NCBI GenBank assembly: GCA_039707655.1
Contig: CM077668.1
Location: 399,059,630-399,123,629, forward strand
Length of the DNA: 64,000 bases
Source of the DNA: Elymus sibiricus
Lineage: Eukaryota > Streptophyta > Magnoliopsida > Poales > Poaceae
Reading direction: 5' to 3'
Part shown: one piece after another, positions 23,480 to 33,701 of the stretch
Layout: each line of letters opens with the position of its first letter
Numbering within the stretch: position 1 is the stretch's first letter
Made by a program: the position numbers and the translations under genes
The notes under the pieces: model-generated
Seen by the model: only the letters and a program-made list of their open reading frames with translations
Told to the model about the DNA's origin: nothing
Database searches by the model: none

Positions 23480-23885
23480 AATGTTCATGAAATTGAAAAA
23501 GGCTTCAAAAATTTTGAAAAAAAAAGGTTCACAAATTCGTAATAGTTCATGGTGATGTGTAAAAAAGGTTCACAAATTTTAAAAAGTTCATGGATTTTGA
23601 AAATTAGTTCATGAATTTGAAAAAAGTTCATCAAATTTGGAAAAAGTTCATCGATTTTGAAAAAAATTCATAGATTTTGAAAAAAGTTCATCGATTTTGG
23701 AAAAAATTCATAGATTTTGAAAAAAAGTTCATCGATTTTGAAAAAAGTTCATTGATTTTTTTAGAAAAGTTCATCGATTTGAAAAAATGTTCATCGGATT
23801 TGAAACAAAATTCATCATTTTTTAAAACAGTTCATCAATTTTCAAAAAAGAGTTCGTCGATTTTGCAAAATAGTTCATGCGTTTA
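23480..23885 (+). repeat. Degenerate short tandem repeat, about 20-24 bp
   Basis: Some 15-17 imperfect units of the type AAAAAGTTCATCGATTTTG follow one another with indels. The short open frames here translate the repeat and are not genes. Confidence 0.85.
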
Positions 23886-24081
23886 GCAAAAGAGAAAAGA
23901 AAACAAAAATAGGACAGAAAAAGAAAAACCAAAAAATACCTTTCAAAAAAAAAGAGAAAAAAGGAACAAGAAAAATGAAGAAAAAAGAAAAGAAGAAAAG
24001 AACGAAGATGATGTAGATAGTCACATCAGATGTCTATTGTGGGTTGGTTACTGCGGCTTAGAATGAGTGAAGACGTCAGCG

Positions 24082-24092
24082 GGTTCAAATCC
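24082..24092 (+). other. tRNA-like B-box word
   Basis: GGTTCAAATCC matches the Pol III internal B-box consensus GGTTCRANNCC, within a stretch reading like the 3' half of a tRNA. No acceptable A box or cloverleaf is seen, so it is not called a tRNA. Confidence 0.35.
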
Positions 24093-26338
24093 CTCTCATG
24101 CGTGTAGTTTTTTGCGGAATAAAGTAGGAAAAAAGGTAGATAGGCCGAGCCCAAGTCGCTTGAGGGGTATGCGCCCAATTGCGAAATGGCTGTAAACGGG
24201 CGCTGTTTAGGAATTACCCCAAATACATGTTAGTTGCCACATAAGGAGCCGAATTGGTTTTGCGCTGCGCGTGACTGTTGGCCGACCCATTTTAAACGTT
24301 CAGCAATTTTCTCTATGGCGCCTGTTCAACAATTTTTTTCTCTCAACTTTTTTCCCTGCTGGGTTCTACGGTTTACTTTTCTTTCCTCTTCTTATTATTT
24401 TTCAGTAATATAAATTTAAGTTTTTTCGTTTTTACTTTTAATTTTCATTTCTTTTTATAGTTGTTTCTTTCTTTCTTTTGCATTCGTAGTAAATTATATT
24501 TTTGTGCCCATATGAACATTTAAAAAAGTACGCGATCATGGTGAACATTTTCTTAATACGGGGAGAATTTTTTCAAAACATGGTGACCATTTTCTAAATA
24601 CATGTAAATATTTTCTTTCAGTGTTCACGCTTGTCAAAAACCATTCTCACATTTTGTTAAATGTTCATGATGAACATTTTTAAAGTTCTTGTAATTTTAA
24701 AAATTGTTCACATATCTTTTATAAAGTGTTCGTAATTTTTTAAAACATGTTCATGTAATATTAAAAGGTATTCACAAATTTTTATGAAGTGTACATGGTG
24801 CTCAAACATGTTCACGCAGTTTTTAAAAAAGCGTCAATATGATTTTAATAAATGTTCTCATATTTTTATAAAGGGTTCATGTTTTCAAAAAATTGATCGC
24901 TCATTCAGTTGAAATACTTTCATGTAATTTGAGAAATGCCATGGATGATGATTTTATAAAAACGTCACACATTTTTCAAAAAAGTGTTTATGTAATAGTA
25001 ATACAATGTTCATGCATTTTTTGACAAAATAACTAATTTTTACATATTTCATTTAGAAAAAGTCATGTAACTAAAAAATGTCTTTGCTTTTTTCAAATGT
25101 TTGTGCTTTTATGCCGGAACGAAAAAAATGCAAAAGAACATCGAAAAAATCCGATACACCCGAAAGTGTTTGCCTACCGAAACAAAGCAATGATGAAAAA
25201 AGACCCGGGAAGAAATTGTTGTACCCGAGACCGCTCAGATACGGAAACGTAAGAGCAATAAAAAGGTAGAACATTGAACGAAGCCCGTGCCCAAGCTATC
25301 AAAGTCCATTCACACACAGCGCGGGGGTGTGCGTTTGCGCTTCTATTCAACACAAAAAGCGATGGATATGAAGACTCTGGGATGTGATCCAATAGCCTCA
25401 CCTTTTTATTCAAAATAGCTTTTTGTTTACTAGAATCAAAATGTATTGTTACAATTAGTTATAAAAATATCTGTATATTCATGTTTATAAAAAATATTCA
25501 ATATATTTTTTCTAAATGTCCATGTGAACGAAAATGTTGATATATTAAAAAATAATTCACGTGTTAGGAAAAAAGGCCCATGTGTTTAAATAATTTTCAT
25601 ATATTATACAAACAAAAAATATGCATATATTATAAAAACAAAGGAAAAAATAAATGAAAAAGGTGAGCCAAAAAATGGAAAAGATAAAAATAGAAAAAAA
25701 ATACCCAGCAAAAGAAACATCGAAGCGCGCATGTCCGATGGGGATTGTATTCTTTGAAGCGAAGTGAGCGTAGAACAAGACTGAAAGAAGTATACAAAGC
25801 AACCCAAAATCCACCGCAATGAAGCCATAAGTCCCTAGACTCAACTTTCCCCACAAAAGAAAAAAAATAGTCCCTAAACTCAACTTGCCATGTAAGGGCA
25901 TCTACAACGCCGACCCGCAAACCTCCCGCAACCGTCCGGACTGCGGAAGCCATCCAACGCGATCCTGTATCGGGCCGCGGAGCGGTCCGGATGCGATTTC
26001 TCTCGCAAACCGGAGATAAACATGGGGGGCTTTGCGGGAGTCCGGACCGCCACTTCGCCCGCTTCTGACCGCCCTGACCCACCCAAAACCCCCACCCGCC
26101 CCTCCTGCGCTTTCCTTCCGATGCACACGATGCTTACCGCGCCGCATTCATGCCGGCCCAAAGCACGCAGCGGCCGGCATTGATGCCGCGATGTGACCGG
26201 AGGGAGGGAAGGCGGCGCTGTCCGATGCGACCTCTCGGAAGCCGCCGCTTCAATGCGGACGCAGGTTCCCGAGGAACCAACTCCGGCCGCTGCGCCGCAT
26301 TGAAACGGACCACCCCTTCGCCTGGGCCTCGCCGCGGC

Positions 26339-26346
26339 TATTTAAA
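26339..26346 (+). promoter_or_regulatory. TATA-like box upstream of Harbinger ORF
   Basis: TATTTAAA stands in an otherwise GC-rich stretch 80 bp before the ATG at 26419, a plausible core promoter. Confidence 0.5.
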
Positions 26347-26418
26347 CCGTGCACCGACGACGCACAGAGCCACGCTCCCCCTCCCCGAGCACCGGCCCTC
26401 CTCCCCTCCCCCGTCTCC

Positions 26419-27590
26419 ATGCCCGAGCCCCTCCCTCCCTCGTCTCCGACCCCAGCTCAAGCGATGCCGAAGTCGCGGTGCTCCGCACCGGCAGGCAGAG
26501 TAGGCGGAAGCTCCTCCTCCGACGGTTCTTGGCGCCGCCGCCCACGCTCTCTGGGCCCGTCGACATCCACGGCGGCCGGCTCCTCCACCAAGGAGGAGAT
26601 CGTCATCTCCTTCGGTGACGAAGAGGACCAGCCGCCGCTGCAGCAGCCACAGGAGCCACCGCAGCAGCTGCCCCGACTCCTCAAGGAGGCCGCTCTGACG
26701 GACGAACGTCAGATCGAGATAATGACGGAGCGGTCGCTCCGTGACATGGGGCCGGCGTCGCCATCGCCGGCGCCCGTGAAGAAGGAGCCGCCGTCCCCGC
26801 CGCGCCACCGCGTGAAGCCCGAGCCGGTGTCCACGCTCCTGCCCGTGAAGGAGGAGCCGGCCTTGCCCCGATCGCGGCATCCAGATCGGACGCCGCGTGA
26901 AGGAGGAGCCGACCTCACCCCTGCACCACCGCGGCGTCCAGATCGGACGACGGGTCAAGGAGGAGCCTGTGTCCCCACCACGCAGTCGGTACGGCTACAT
27001 CGACGCGCCGTCAAGGAGGAGTTGCCACCTGCGATCAAGAAGGCGCGGGGACGCCTCCTCCACTACCTCAGAGATGGCGGTCCCTCGGGCTCAAGGTCCG
27101 TCATGTCTGAGGCGGAGCGCGCGGCTCGGCAGCAGGCGCGGTATGACCGGTGCAATGCCAGTCGCCGCTCCGCATTCGCCAAGAGCGACGTGGCGCCGGA
27201 CTGGGTCCGCAACGACCCAGATCTCGCCGCCGTGTGGGCGCTTGACCGCTCTGTGACCACCGGGAGACGGCCACCAGGCGGCGCCGCCGCCTTGACGGCG
27301 AGCTCGCCAAGATCGGCGAGGAGTGGTCGCTTAGCGACTACTCCGCCAACGTCGGTCGCGGCAAGGCCGCCGCCAGGGCTCCGAAGGCCACGTCGGCAGT
27401 GGCCGCGGCGGCACTCCGCACGGCGCAGTAGGAGGCGGAGCGGCTCCTCCGCGAGCGGCAGGCAGCCACCGGACAAGGGTGCCGCGGCCATCCGGCGCCG
27501 TTCTGCCGCTGGAGGGACCACGACGACGACGGCACCGACGGAGACGGCGGTGCGGCAGGGCAGGGCGGCCACGCGTATGAGGTGGTCGTC
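26419..27590 (+). pseudogene. Harbinger-borne ORF with VKxEP repeats (frameshifted, unknown function)
   Basis: Not assigned to a known family. The N-terminus is Pro/Ser-rich with EIVISFGDEED. Then come six related motifs: VKKEPPSP, VKPEPVS, VKEEPALP, VKEEPTSP, VKEEPVSPP and VKEELPPA. Motifs four and five are in the neighbouring frame between about 26880 and 26990, so two compensating indels have broken a tandem coding repeat. The C-terminal part returns to the first frame with SEAERAARQQARYDRC and APDWVRNDPDLAAVW. Each repeat core fits the SUMO consensus (hydrophobic-K-x-E). The open frame runs past the right end of the element to 27924, so the native stop is unclear. Context suggests the DNA-binding/accessory ORF of the transposon or a captured host fragment. 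Confidence 0.6.
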
Positions 27591-27847
27591 CGGTATAGGG
27601 TTTAGATTTTTTTTTAGTTTTTTAGTTAAAAGGTCGAAATATCGATCTTTTTATGTAAATTATGTCCGAATTTTAATGAAATCTGTCGTGTTTGATCGAA
27701 TTTCGTTCAGTTGGTTCGGATTGCTGTTGAAATGTATGCAGCAAGCGTTGGACGGCGTCCTCCCGCATTCGCGTCGGCGAACTAGTCCCCTCCGTCTGCG
27801 GACGGATGCGGGAGAAAATTTGCGGGTTACCGTTGGAGATGCCCTAA

Positions 27848-28690
27848 GAAGTATACAAATCGATCCCTTGGATGGTTTTGAAGCTAACATGGTAAATTAT
27901 GGATGGATTGGCCACTTACTATGACATTGACTCGAGTTGCAGGAGGAACTGTTGATTAGGTTTGGTGGCGCACTCGACCGAGCTACACCATATCAAACTT
28001 TATTTTTGACTGTCGTCAGATCACGAAACGTTTTCCTTTTTATATACGAGCGACTCTCAGGCGACGGATTTCCCAGCCACCCGCAAGCGTCATTGTTGAT
28101 TCGCCTGGTCTCTGGTGGTCTCGGGGACATGAAGGTGCGGTGGATGCCGACCCTTGTCGGTAGGAGGGCTCCTGCTTCGTTTTAAGGTGTTTTAAATTTG
28201 TTTAGGGTTTTGTATCCTGTTTAGGAAGGCGAGGCGGCTCCTTGGATAGAATAAAATTCTTCTTACCTAGCCTTTGTTCGGTGGTGCGTCTAGCATTGCT
28301 GTAAAGCGTGTGAAGATGTGTCTTTGGCGGATCTCATAGGGATCGGTTGGTGTTTGTCTTCGCTGGATCTGCTTGGATCCGGTCTTCGTTCGTTTTGTGT
28401 TCATGTGTTTTCAGATTGGATCCTTCCGATCTATGTTTCCCTTCACCAACGAGGGTTGTTATTCTGGTGCACTGGTTCTTTGGGGCATTAGCACGACGAC
28501 TTTTTGACTGTCTAATACAACTAGGTTTGCTCGACACTATGAGGGAAGGGCGATGATGGCGCCACGTCTTCAGCTTGCTCCAATGCTTGTAGTCATCGTT
28601 AGTTGGTCTATGGACATGGATATAATTTCTATTACTTCTGTTGTTCTTTTTACTGCAAAGTTGTTTGATGAATCAGTTTTGCTATTTCTC
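27848..28690. other. Intergenic, dispersed-repeat-like; no gene
   Basis: No open frame over about 80 codons and no domain is seen. Phrases such as the TTAGCACGACGACTTT block near 28490 remind me of dispersed Triticeae repeats of uncertain class. I cannot place ends. Confidence 0.4.
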
Positions 28691-29728
28691 AGGTGCCTGG
28701 ATTTTTTTTAGGTGTCGATCACTTCTTTTTGCACGACGGACCTCGCCGGAGAAGAAGAAAGCTCACCGGAAAAGAAGAAGCCCCACTATCTATCTTAGGG
28801 GGAAGAAGCAGTCCCATTATCTATCTTAGGGATGGGTGGGTGCAGGGATCGCCGGAGTCGTTCACCAGTGGTTTGGGGCTTAGAGGGATGGCCTGGGTGG
28901 CGCCAACACGACGGTGGGGGGAGGTCGAGGGGAGGGCGGGGCGGCGATAGCCGCCGGCCGCGGGGAGCGGAGGCAGGCGGTTAGGCCTGGGTCGGATGGG
29001 GGCTGCATGATTTGAGGAAGAAGATAAACAGGAATGGTTGGAGGAGGAAGAAGGAGATCTGGCCATCCATTCCTGATCCAACGGTTGCGAGAAAAAGTGA
29101 CTGATGGCAAAAGAAATTTCAGGTATCTAATGGATAGAGCGGTCCGTGATGAATAGATCAGAAATTTCTCAGAAAAACTACAATTTTGACTTACAAAACA
29201 AAATTATATTTCTTGTAAGCCAAAAGGAAGTTCAAAACATTGCCGCTGGAGCAAAGGACCATCACGTGAATCATGAACCACCATGACGGCATTGTCCATA
29301 TATACTCCTTCAAAAATAATATTACGGCATCGTCCGTCCAGTCCCCATCATCACGGGATATCATATAGTTTAGCTCGAGCCAACACCACGGGGGGAGGGA
29401 CGGACCCCAGCCCGTGCCTATCCTCCACCTCCGAAACTGGCAAACAAACGTCTGATCGGAAACCACTCGGCCGTCCCTCCACCTCCAAAAGTCGCGGATC
29501 ATGGCGCAAAACAGTACCCAACTAAAGCAAAAGCTCAAGAAGAAACCGGCCAAAGTGCTAAAGCAAGCGCATACTGCCTGCCACCAGCGGCTTGCGCGTC
29601 AGAGCGAAAACAAAGCTTGCCGGCTTGATCCTCATCCTGGACCGGATGCCGTGGTTTTCACCGGCACGAAGCTTCTGAATCTTCTGTGGTGTTCTCTGTT
29701 TTCTCATCGAGCGGAGCTGGGCTAAGCT
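28691..29728. other. Intergenic region upstream of the dioxygenase gene
   Basis: A 2-copy repeat of about 30 bp occurs at 28760-28830 (each with cactatctatcttaggg or cattatctatcttaggg). A GC-rich block lies at 28900-29000. Open frames are short and without recognisable domains. This stretch is the distal promoter region of the downstream gene. Confidence 0.5.
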
Positions 29729-29820
29729 CACGTGTGACATAACACCACACTCACACCCACCAAGAACGGCCAGGACGAATCCCAGTGATGTCTCTCTCTC
29801 GGTAGCCGGCCTATATATAC
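29729..29820 (+). promoter_or_regulatory. Core promoter of the dioxygenase gene (G-box and TATA)
   Basis: CACGTG at 29729-29734 continues as ACGTGTG, an ABRE-like core. TATATATAC stands at 29812-29820, 49 bp before the ATG. Transcription would start near 29845, giving a short leader. ABA or stress control is a possibility from the motif only. Confidence 0.65.
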
Positions 29821-29868
29821 GAGGGCACGCCGGTACCAAGATTCGGCAGCAAAATCGGACGATCGGCA

Positions 29869-31086
29869 ATGGCTTCTGCGGCCGTCTGCTCCCCTAAGCA
29901 GCAGCAGCGGCGGCAGGAGGACGAGGGGAAGGAGGATGGTGGGGTTGTCAAGATCGGGCGGGTTGACGACGTGCAGGAGCTGCAGAGGGCGTGCCCGGGC
30001 GACGTGCCGGAGCGGTACGTCCGGGACGGCGACGACAGGCCGGGCGGCGCCAACGTGTGTGCGCACGCGGAGATCCCAGTCATCGACGCCGGCGAGCTCC
30101 GGCGCAGCGGTGGCGACGGGGACGAGCTGGAGAAGCTCAGGCAGGCCTGCGAGGAGTGGGGCTTCTTCCAGGTCCGCAACACGCACCAATCGATCCATCG
30201 CTGAATCACTTCGTCAATCATCCATCATGTGACTGATGATGATGTGTGTGACTGCGTGTGTATGTAGGTGGTGAACCATGGCATCGACGGCGAGCTACTG
30301 GACGAGATGGAGAGGTTGTCGAGGGAATTCTTCATGCTCCCGCTGGAGGAGAAGGAGCGGTACCCCATGGCGCCGGGCGGCATCCAGGGCTACGGCCACG
30401 CCTTCGTCTTCTCCGAAGACCAGAAGCTCGACTGGTGCAACATGCTGGCGCTCGGCGTGTCCCCGGCGTTCATCCGGCAGCCCGGGCTCTGGCCGACCAC
30501 GCCGGCTGCCTTCACCGACACCCTGGAAAGGTACTCTGCCGAGGTCAGGGCGCTCTGTCACCGTCTCCTGGAGAACATCGCCGAGACGCTGGGCCTGTCG
30601 CCCGGCACGTTCGCCGGCATGTTCGGCGACGCGGTGCAGGCAGTGCGGATGAACTTCTACCCGCCGTGCCCGCGGCCGGACCTGGTGCTGGGGCTGAGTG
30701 CGCACTCCGACGGGAGCGCGGTCACCGTGCTCCAGCAGGACGCTGGCCGCGCCGGCCTGCAAGTGCTCAGGAACGGCGCCTGGGTGCCCGTCCACCCCGT
30801 CCCGCAAGCGCTCGTCGTCAACCTCGGCGACTCGCTCGAGGTGCTCACCAACGGCAGGTACAAGAGCGTCGAGCACCGGGTGGTGACCAACGGCGAGCAG
30901 GACCGTCTGTCCATCGTCACGTTCTACGCGCCGGCCTACGACGTCGAGCTCGGCCCGCTGCCGGAGCTCGTAGCCGACGGGGAGCCATACCGGTACCGGA
31001 GGTTCAAGCACGGCGAGTACAGCCGGCACTACGTCACCAGCAAGCTCGAGGGCAAGAAGACGCTTGATTTCGCCAAGATCAACTAG
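29869..31086 (+). CDS. 2-oxoglutarate/Fe(II)-dependent dioxygenase, SRG1-like (DOXC class), two exons
   Basis: This would be a cytosolic oxidase using 2-oxoglutarate, O2 and Fe(II) to hydroxylate or demethylate a small molecule; the substrate cannot be told. Exon 1 is 29869-30171 (101 codons, ending EEWGFFQ) and exon 2 is 30268-31086, joined in frame as FFQ-VVNHGI, a family hallmark. The product is 373 aa, normal length. Residues 65-165 form the DIOX_N part. The 2OG-FeII domain has the metal triad H247, D249 (AHSDGS) and H304 (VEHRVV), and R314/S316 (DRLS) for 2-oxoglutarate. MNFYPPCPRPDLVLGL precedes the triad. No signal peptide or membrane segment is seen. GC content is high, as in many grass genes. 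No defect is seen, so it is probably functional. It is the only intact host gene in the window. Confidence 0.93.
30172..30267 (+). other. Intron of the dioxygenase gene (96 bp, GT-AG)
   Basis: The donor is TTCCAG/gtccgc and the acceptor tatgtag/GTGGTG. Removing it restores the conserved WGFFQVVNHG motif. Reading through the donor meets an in-frame TGA at 30202-30204. Confidence 0.92.
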
Positions 31087-31650
31087 ACCGCCTAGAACTA
31101 TAATCCCATGTATTATTGACAACATACTGAACGAAGTTGATCGTGCGTTTGTGTACCGGAATGCTAAGTGATTAAGATTCCTGGTGCATCTGCTGCACCT
31201 GAATATGCTTATCAGAAGAACTGTATTCCTGGTACGGGAATGGGTAACCAAGCAACAATTCGCCAGTTACAAACCAGTCAAAAATACTTTTTTGAACACA
31301 GTACAGACGACAGACACTCATACATACGCAATACTCTCACCCCTATAAAGGAAGGCATGCATATTCTATCTCTATGAGTACCTCCGAGAGACTGAGCCGG
31401 CACATCATAAACGTCCTCCCACTAAACGAACATCGACCGAAAGCCTGAAATAAATCCAGAAAAATGCGGACACTAGCGTCAAATGTAGGAATTGAACCCT
31501 GGTGGACTGGTTTCACCAGAAAGAACCTAACCATCCGAACTAGGTTCAGTTCGCAAAAGTACTTTTTTTTGTCTTTGTTACAAGGTGGATTTTTTACTTT
31601 GGAAAAACACCATCAACTGGAAGCCGGTGTTCACGTCAAAGGTATATCAT
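31087..31650. other. Intergenic region downstream of the dioxygenase gene
   Basis: No gene is seen. 31265-31570 contains a minus-strand tRNA-like B-box word (GGTTCAATTCC, plus-strand 31488-31498) and flanking words gttcagttcgcaaaagtactttttt, which look like part of a small DNA transposon. No clean ends were found. Confidence 0.45.
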
Positions 31651-31655
31651 GATCA

Positions 31656-31912
31656 TGTCAGCGAGCTGGGCCTCCAACCAGTGCCCGGCCCAGCCCAAAG
31701 CCACAAGGGACTACAAATACCAGGGAAGCATCTTCGCACAGATTGGCTTGGACGGATGGGCTTCGGCCGGCTTGGCGAGGCGTGCGAGTTTCCTCTCCCT
31801 GTAGCTCGTCTTCCTCCTCTGTCTCCTTCCTTCCTCTTGTTCCTCCTCTTGTAATCCTTGATTTGTAGCCAGACCATGGTGATTGAGTGAATCTAGTAGT
31901 TGGATGTTAACA
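31656..31912 (+). repeat. Left LTR of compact element (257 bp)
   Basis: Runs from TGTCAGCGAGC to TGGATGTTAACA. It contains a pyrimidine-rich stretch tcttcctcctctgtctcct and a tcttgtaatccttg segment that could hold the polyadenylation region. Confidence 0.95.
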
Positions 31913-31914
31913 AT

Positions 31915-31926
31915 TGGCATTAGAGC
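31915..31926 (+). promoter_or_regulatory. PBS of compact element
   Basis: TGGCATTAGAGC lies two bases after the LTR, close to the initiator-Met tRNA type TGGTATCAGAGC with two mismatches. Confidence 0.75.
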
Positions 31927-32006
31927 CGTTCGATCCTTCTCCTGAATTCCTCAAAATCTCCACCAAAATTTCCCCCCCAACCATTGCCTGCAACCTGTTC
32001 GACAGT

Positions 32007-33701
32007 ATGCCAAGCCACAAATTCGTCTGCCCCGAGGGCGTTCTTCATGCCAGGAGCAGCGACGTTCGCCAGGCGGTCACCGTCGAATCAATTCGCTAGT
32101 TGTTTCGTCGCTCCGGTGATGGATATGTGATCTGTGCGTACGAGCGAGTGGTGGACAGAATGTACGGCGTGGAGGCGTACATCGAGTTCCGGTCTCGATG
32201 GAGGGCGGCCCGAGCTCGAGCTGCCCTGGATGGCCATGCTATCTATGATGGCTGCTGCATCCTTGCCATCGACCTCGTCCCGCCGGTCTAGTCCACCATC
32301 ACCATGCCGGATGACGACGGGATGACGCCCTCGTACTTCTACGACGACACTCCCTACGCGGAGTGGACTGCAGCGTTGGCCGCGGCCGAGTGCCATGATG
32401 AGGCGCCCGCTACATCCACCGACGGCCTCCAACTCGAGGCGTCCATGGGCGCCATCAGCGCGACTCTGTCCGAGCTTACCGCGCCTACAACACCAACTCC
32501 ATCCGCGACCACCGACATTGCCGTCCTGGAGCTCAGCGTGAGTGACAAGGTGCTCGAAGTCGACGATACCAACGACGCTGCTCCGACGCCCACCAACTGT
32601 TCGACAGGGTGCCCAAGCTACGACATGCTCGAGGACTCGGCGCTCTCCTCGTCCTCGACACTACCTTCATCCATGATCGTCGACAACGTCGCTCATGAGC
32701 CTGAACTCGACCACGACACCGACAAGGATGACCCATTGGTGGTGTGCCCGACCCTTTGGAGTGTGCCTACGTTGGTGCCGGTTCCCTCTGCGTCGACCCC
32801 GGCAATGACCGCGACCCCCTGGGCTGTGTTCGCATTGTTCCCCATTAACAACAGCATCAACATCACTAAAGGGCAAGCAGAAGAAATGGGTATTATTTCT
32901 CTGATCAGAGATTATGTACTTGTCAATTCAGGGCTGCCTTGGGATCCAGGGACTAGCAAGTTCAGTGTTAGTGGTGGAAAAATTGATGAGAAAGTATCTG
33001 CAAAGCTTGTTTCAGACAGGGAGGATTTGAGCGATAATGATCTTCAGCAGCGACGTGGTCTTCGTTCATATCCAGAGGAGGTCAGTCATCATTACTCATA
33101 CAAAGTCGTTGCTGATCGCACAGGTTTGGTGAAGTGCACTCAACCGAGGGCCAATCCTGTGAATGGAGCAAGTCATTTTTCTGATGAAGACATGCCTGTG
33201 AACTCAGGCGATGAAGATGACAGTGAGGTTCAGAATGAATCAAATTGTGTTGGGGTAAAGCTTGAAATATCATCTATCCTGTACAAACTGAACGAGTTGG
33301 TTGACTTAAGACAGTCGTTAATTAGTACTGCCCTTGCTGCTCTGGAATCATATATGCTGCAATTATTTTGTAGTGGTCTGTGCACTCCTAATTTGTTGTT
33401 CTGCTTGGATAAAGTGCTTGGAGGAATTAGGAAATGGTGGTCACATCATCAATATGTGCAGCCAACCACTGAAATTTTTGAGGCTTCTCCTTGGCATGTG
33501 TGTTATGATCCTGGAAATTCCTTGCAAATGAGTGCTACAAGTTTAGCCCGGCATTTTCTTCCTTGGGCTAACCTACAGGAAGGTGGCACTAGTGGGTCTG
33601 TAGCCATGGCATTATTGGGAAGGTTTTGTTTTGGAAGAAGAATTCAGTTTGCCACATTATATACTGGAAGGCCTTCTCGATATGGTTCTGACCAATTTTA
33701 G
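32007..33701 (+). pseudogene. RRM-containing ORF of compact element (two in-frame TAG stops)
   Basis: One frame runs from the ATG at 32007 to the stop at 33699-33701, broken only by TAG at 32097-32099 and 32289-32291. Residues about 25-95 resemble an RRM of the polypyrimidine-tract-binding (PTB) type: VTVESIR at the first strand, GVEAYIEFRSR as the RNP1-like strand, and AIYDGCCILAIDL as the last strand, very like the IYDGCCxLxI signature of plant PTB proteins. The rest is acidic and Pro/Thr/Ser-rich ([30 protein letters not shown]) with no domain I recognise. Function is unknown; RNA binding for packaging, replacing gag nucleocapsid, is a speculation. Both stops fit CAG-to-TAG changes. Confidence 0.65.

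Larger units (their letters stand above)
23331..25895. other. AT-rich intergenic DNA with degenerate repeats; no gene
   Basis: The stretch is dominated by A/T runs and recurrent TTCAT/GAACATTTT words. The open frames are compositional. It holds the repeat block 23480-23885, a tRNA-like B-box word at 24082, and short GTTCATG/AACATTTTT repeats at 24500-25060. Such DNA often belongs to non-autonomous DNA transposons in Triticeae, but I found no convincing terminal inverted repeats. Confidence 0.6.
25896..27844 (+). mobile_element. PIF/Harbinger-type DNA transposon with internal ORF remnant
   Basis: The left end GGGCATCTACAACG and the right end (reverse complement GGGCATCTCCAACG) begin inverted repeats extending about 50 bp with mismatches, including matching CTCCCGCAACCGTCCG and CTCCCGCATCCGTCCG. 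TAA flanks both sides (25893-25895 and 27845-27847), the 3-bp duplication typical of PIF/Harbinger elements. No DDE transposase is recognised, so it is non-autonomous or carries only the accessory ORF. Length is 1,949 bp, GC-rich against AT-rich flanks. Confidence 0.82.

Noticed and set aside
23677..23886. 69-codon frame with repeated FEKKFIDF-like units
   Set aside because: Direct translation of the degenerate TTCATCGATTTTG repeat.
24030..24110. Possible tRNA gene around the B-box word
   Set aside because: No A box at proper distance and no cloverleaf arms can be paired.
30258..31067. 269-codon plus-strand open frame overlapping dioxygenase exon 2
   Set aside because: Alternative frame of the same exon with Arg/Ala/Pro-rich composition and no family motifs.
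30295..31251. 318-codon minus-strand open frame over the dioxygenase gene
   Set aside because: It is antisense to a gene with clear catalytic motifs and splice sites; GC-rich third positions keep the opposite strand open.
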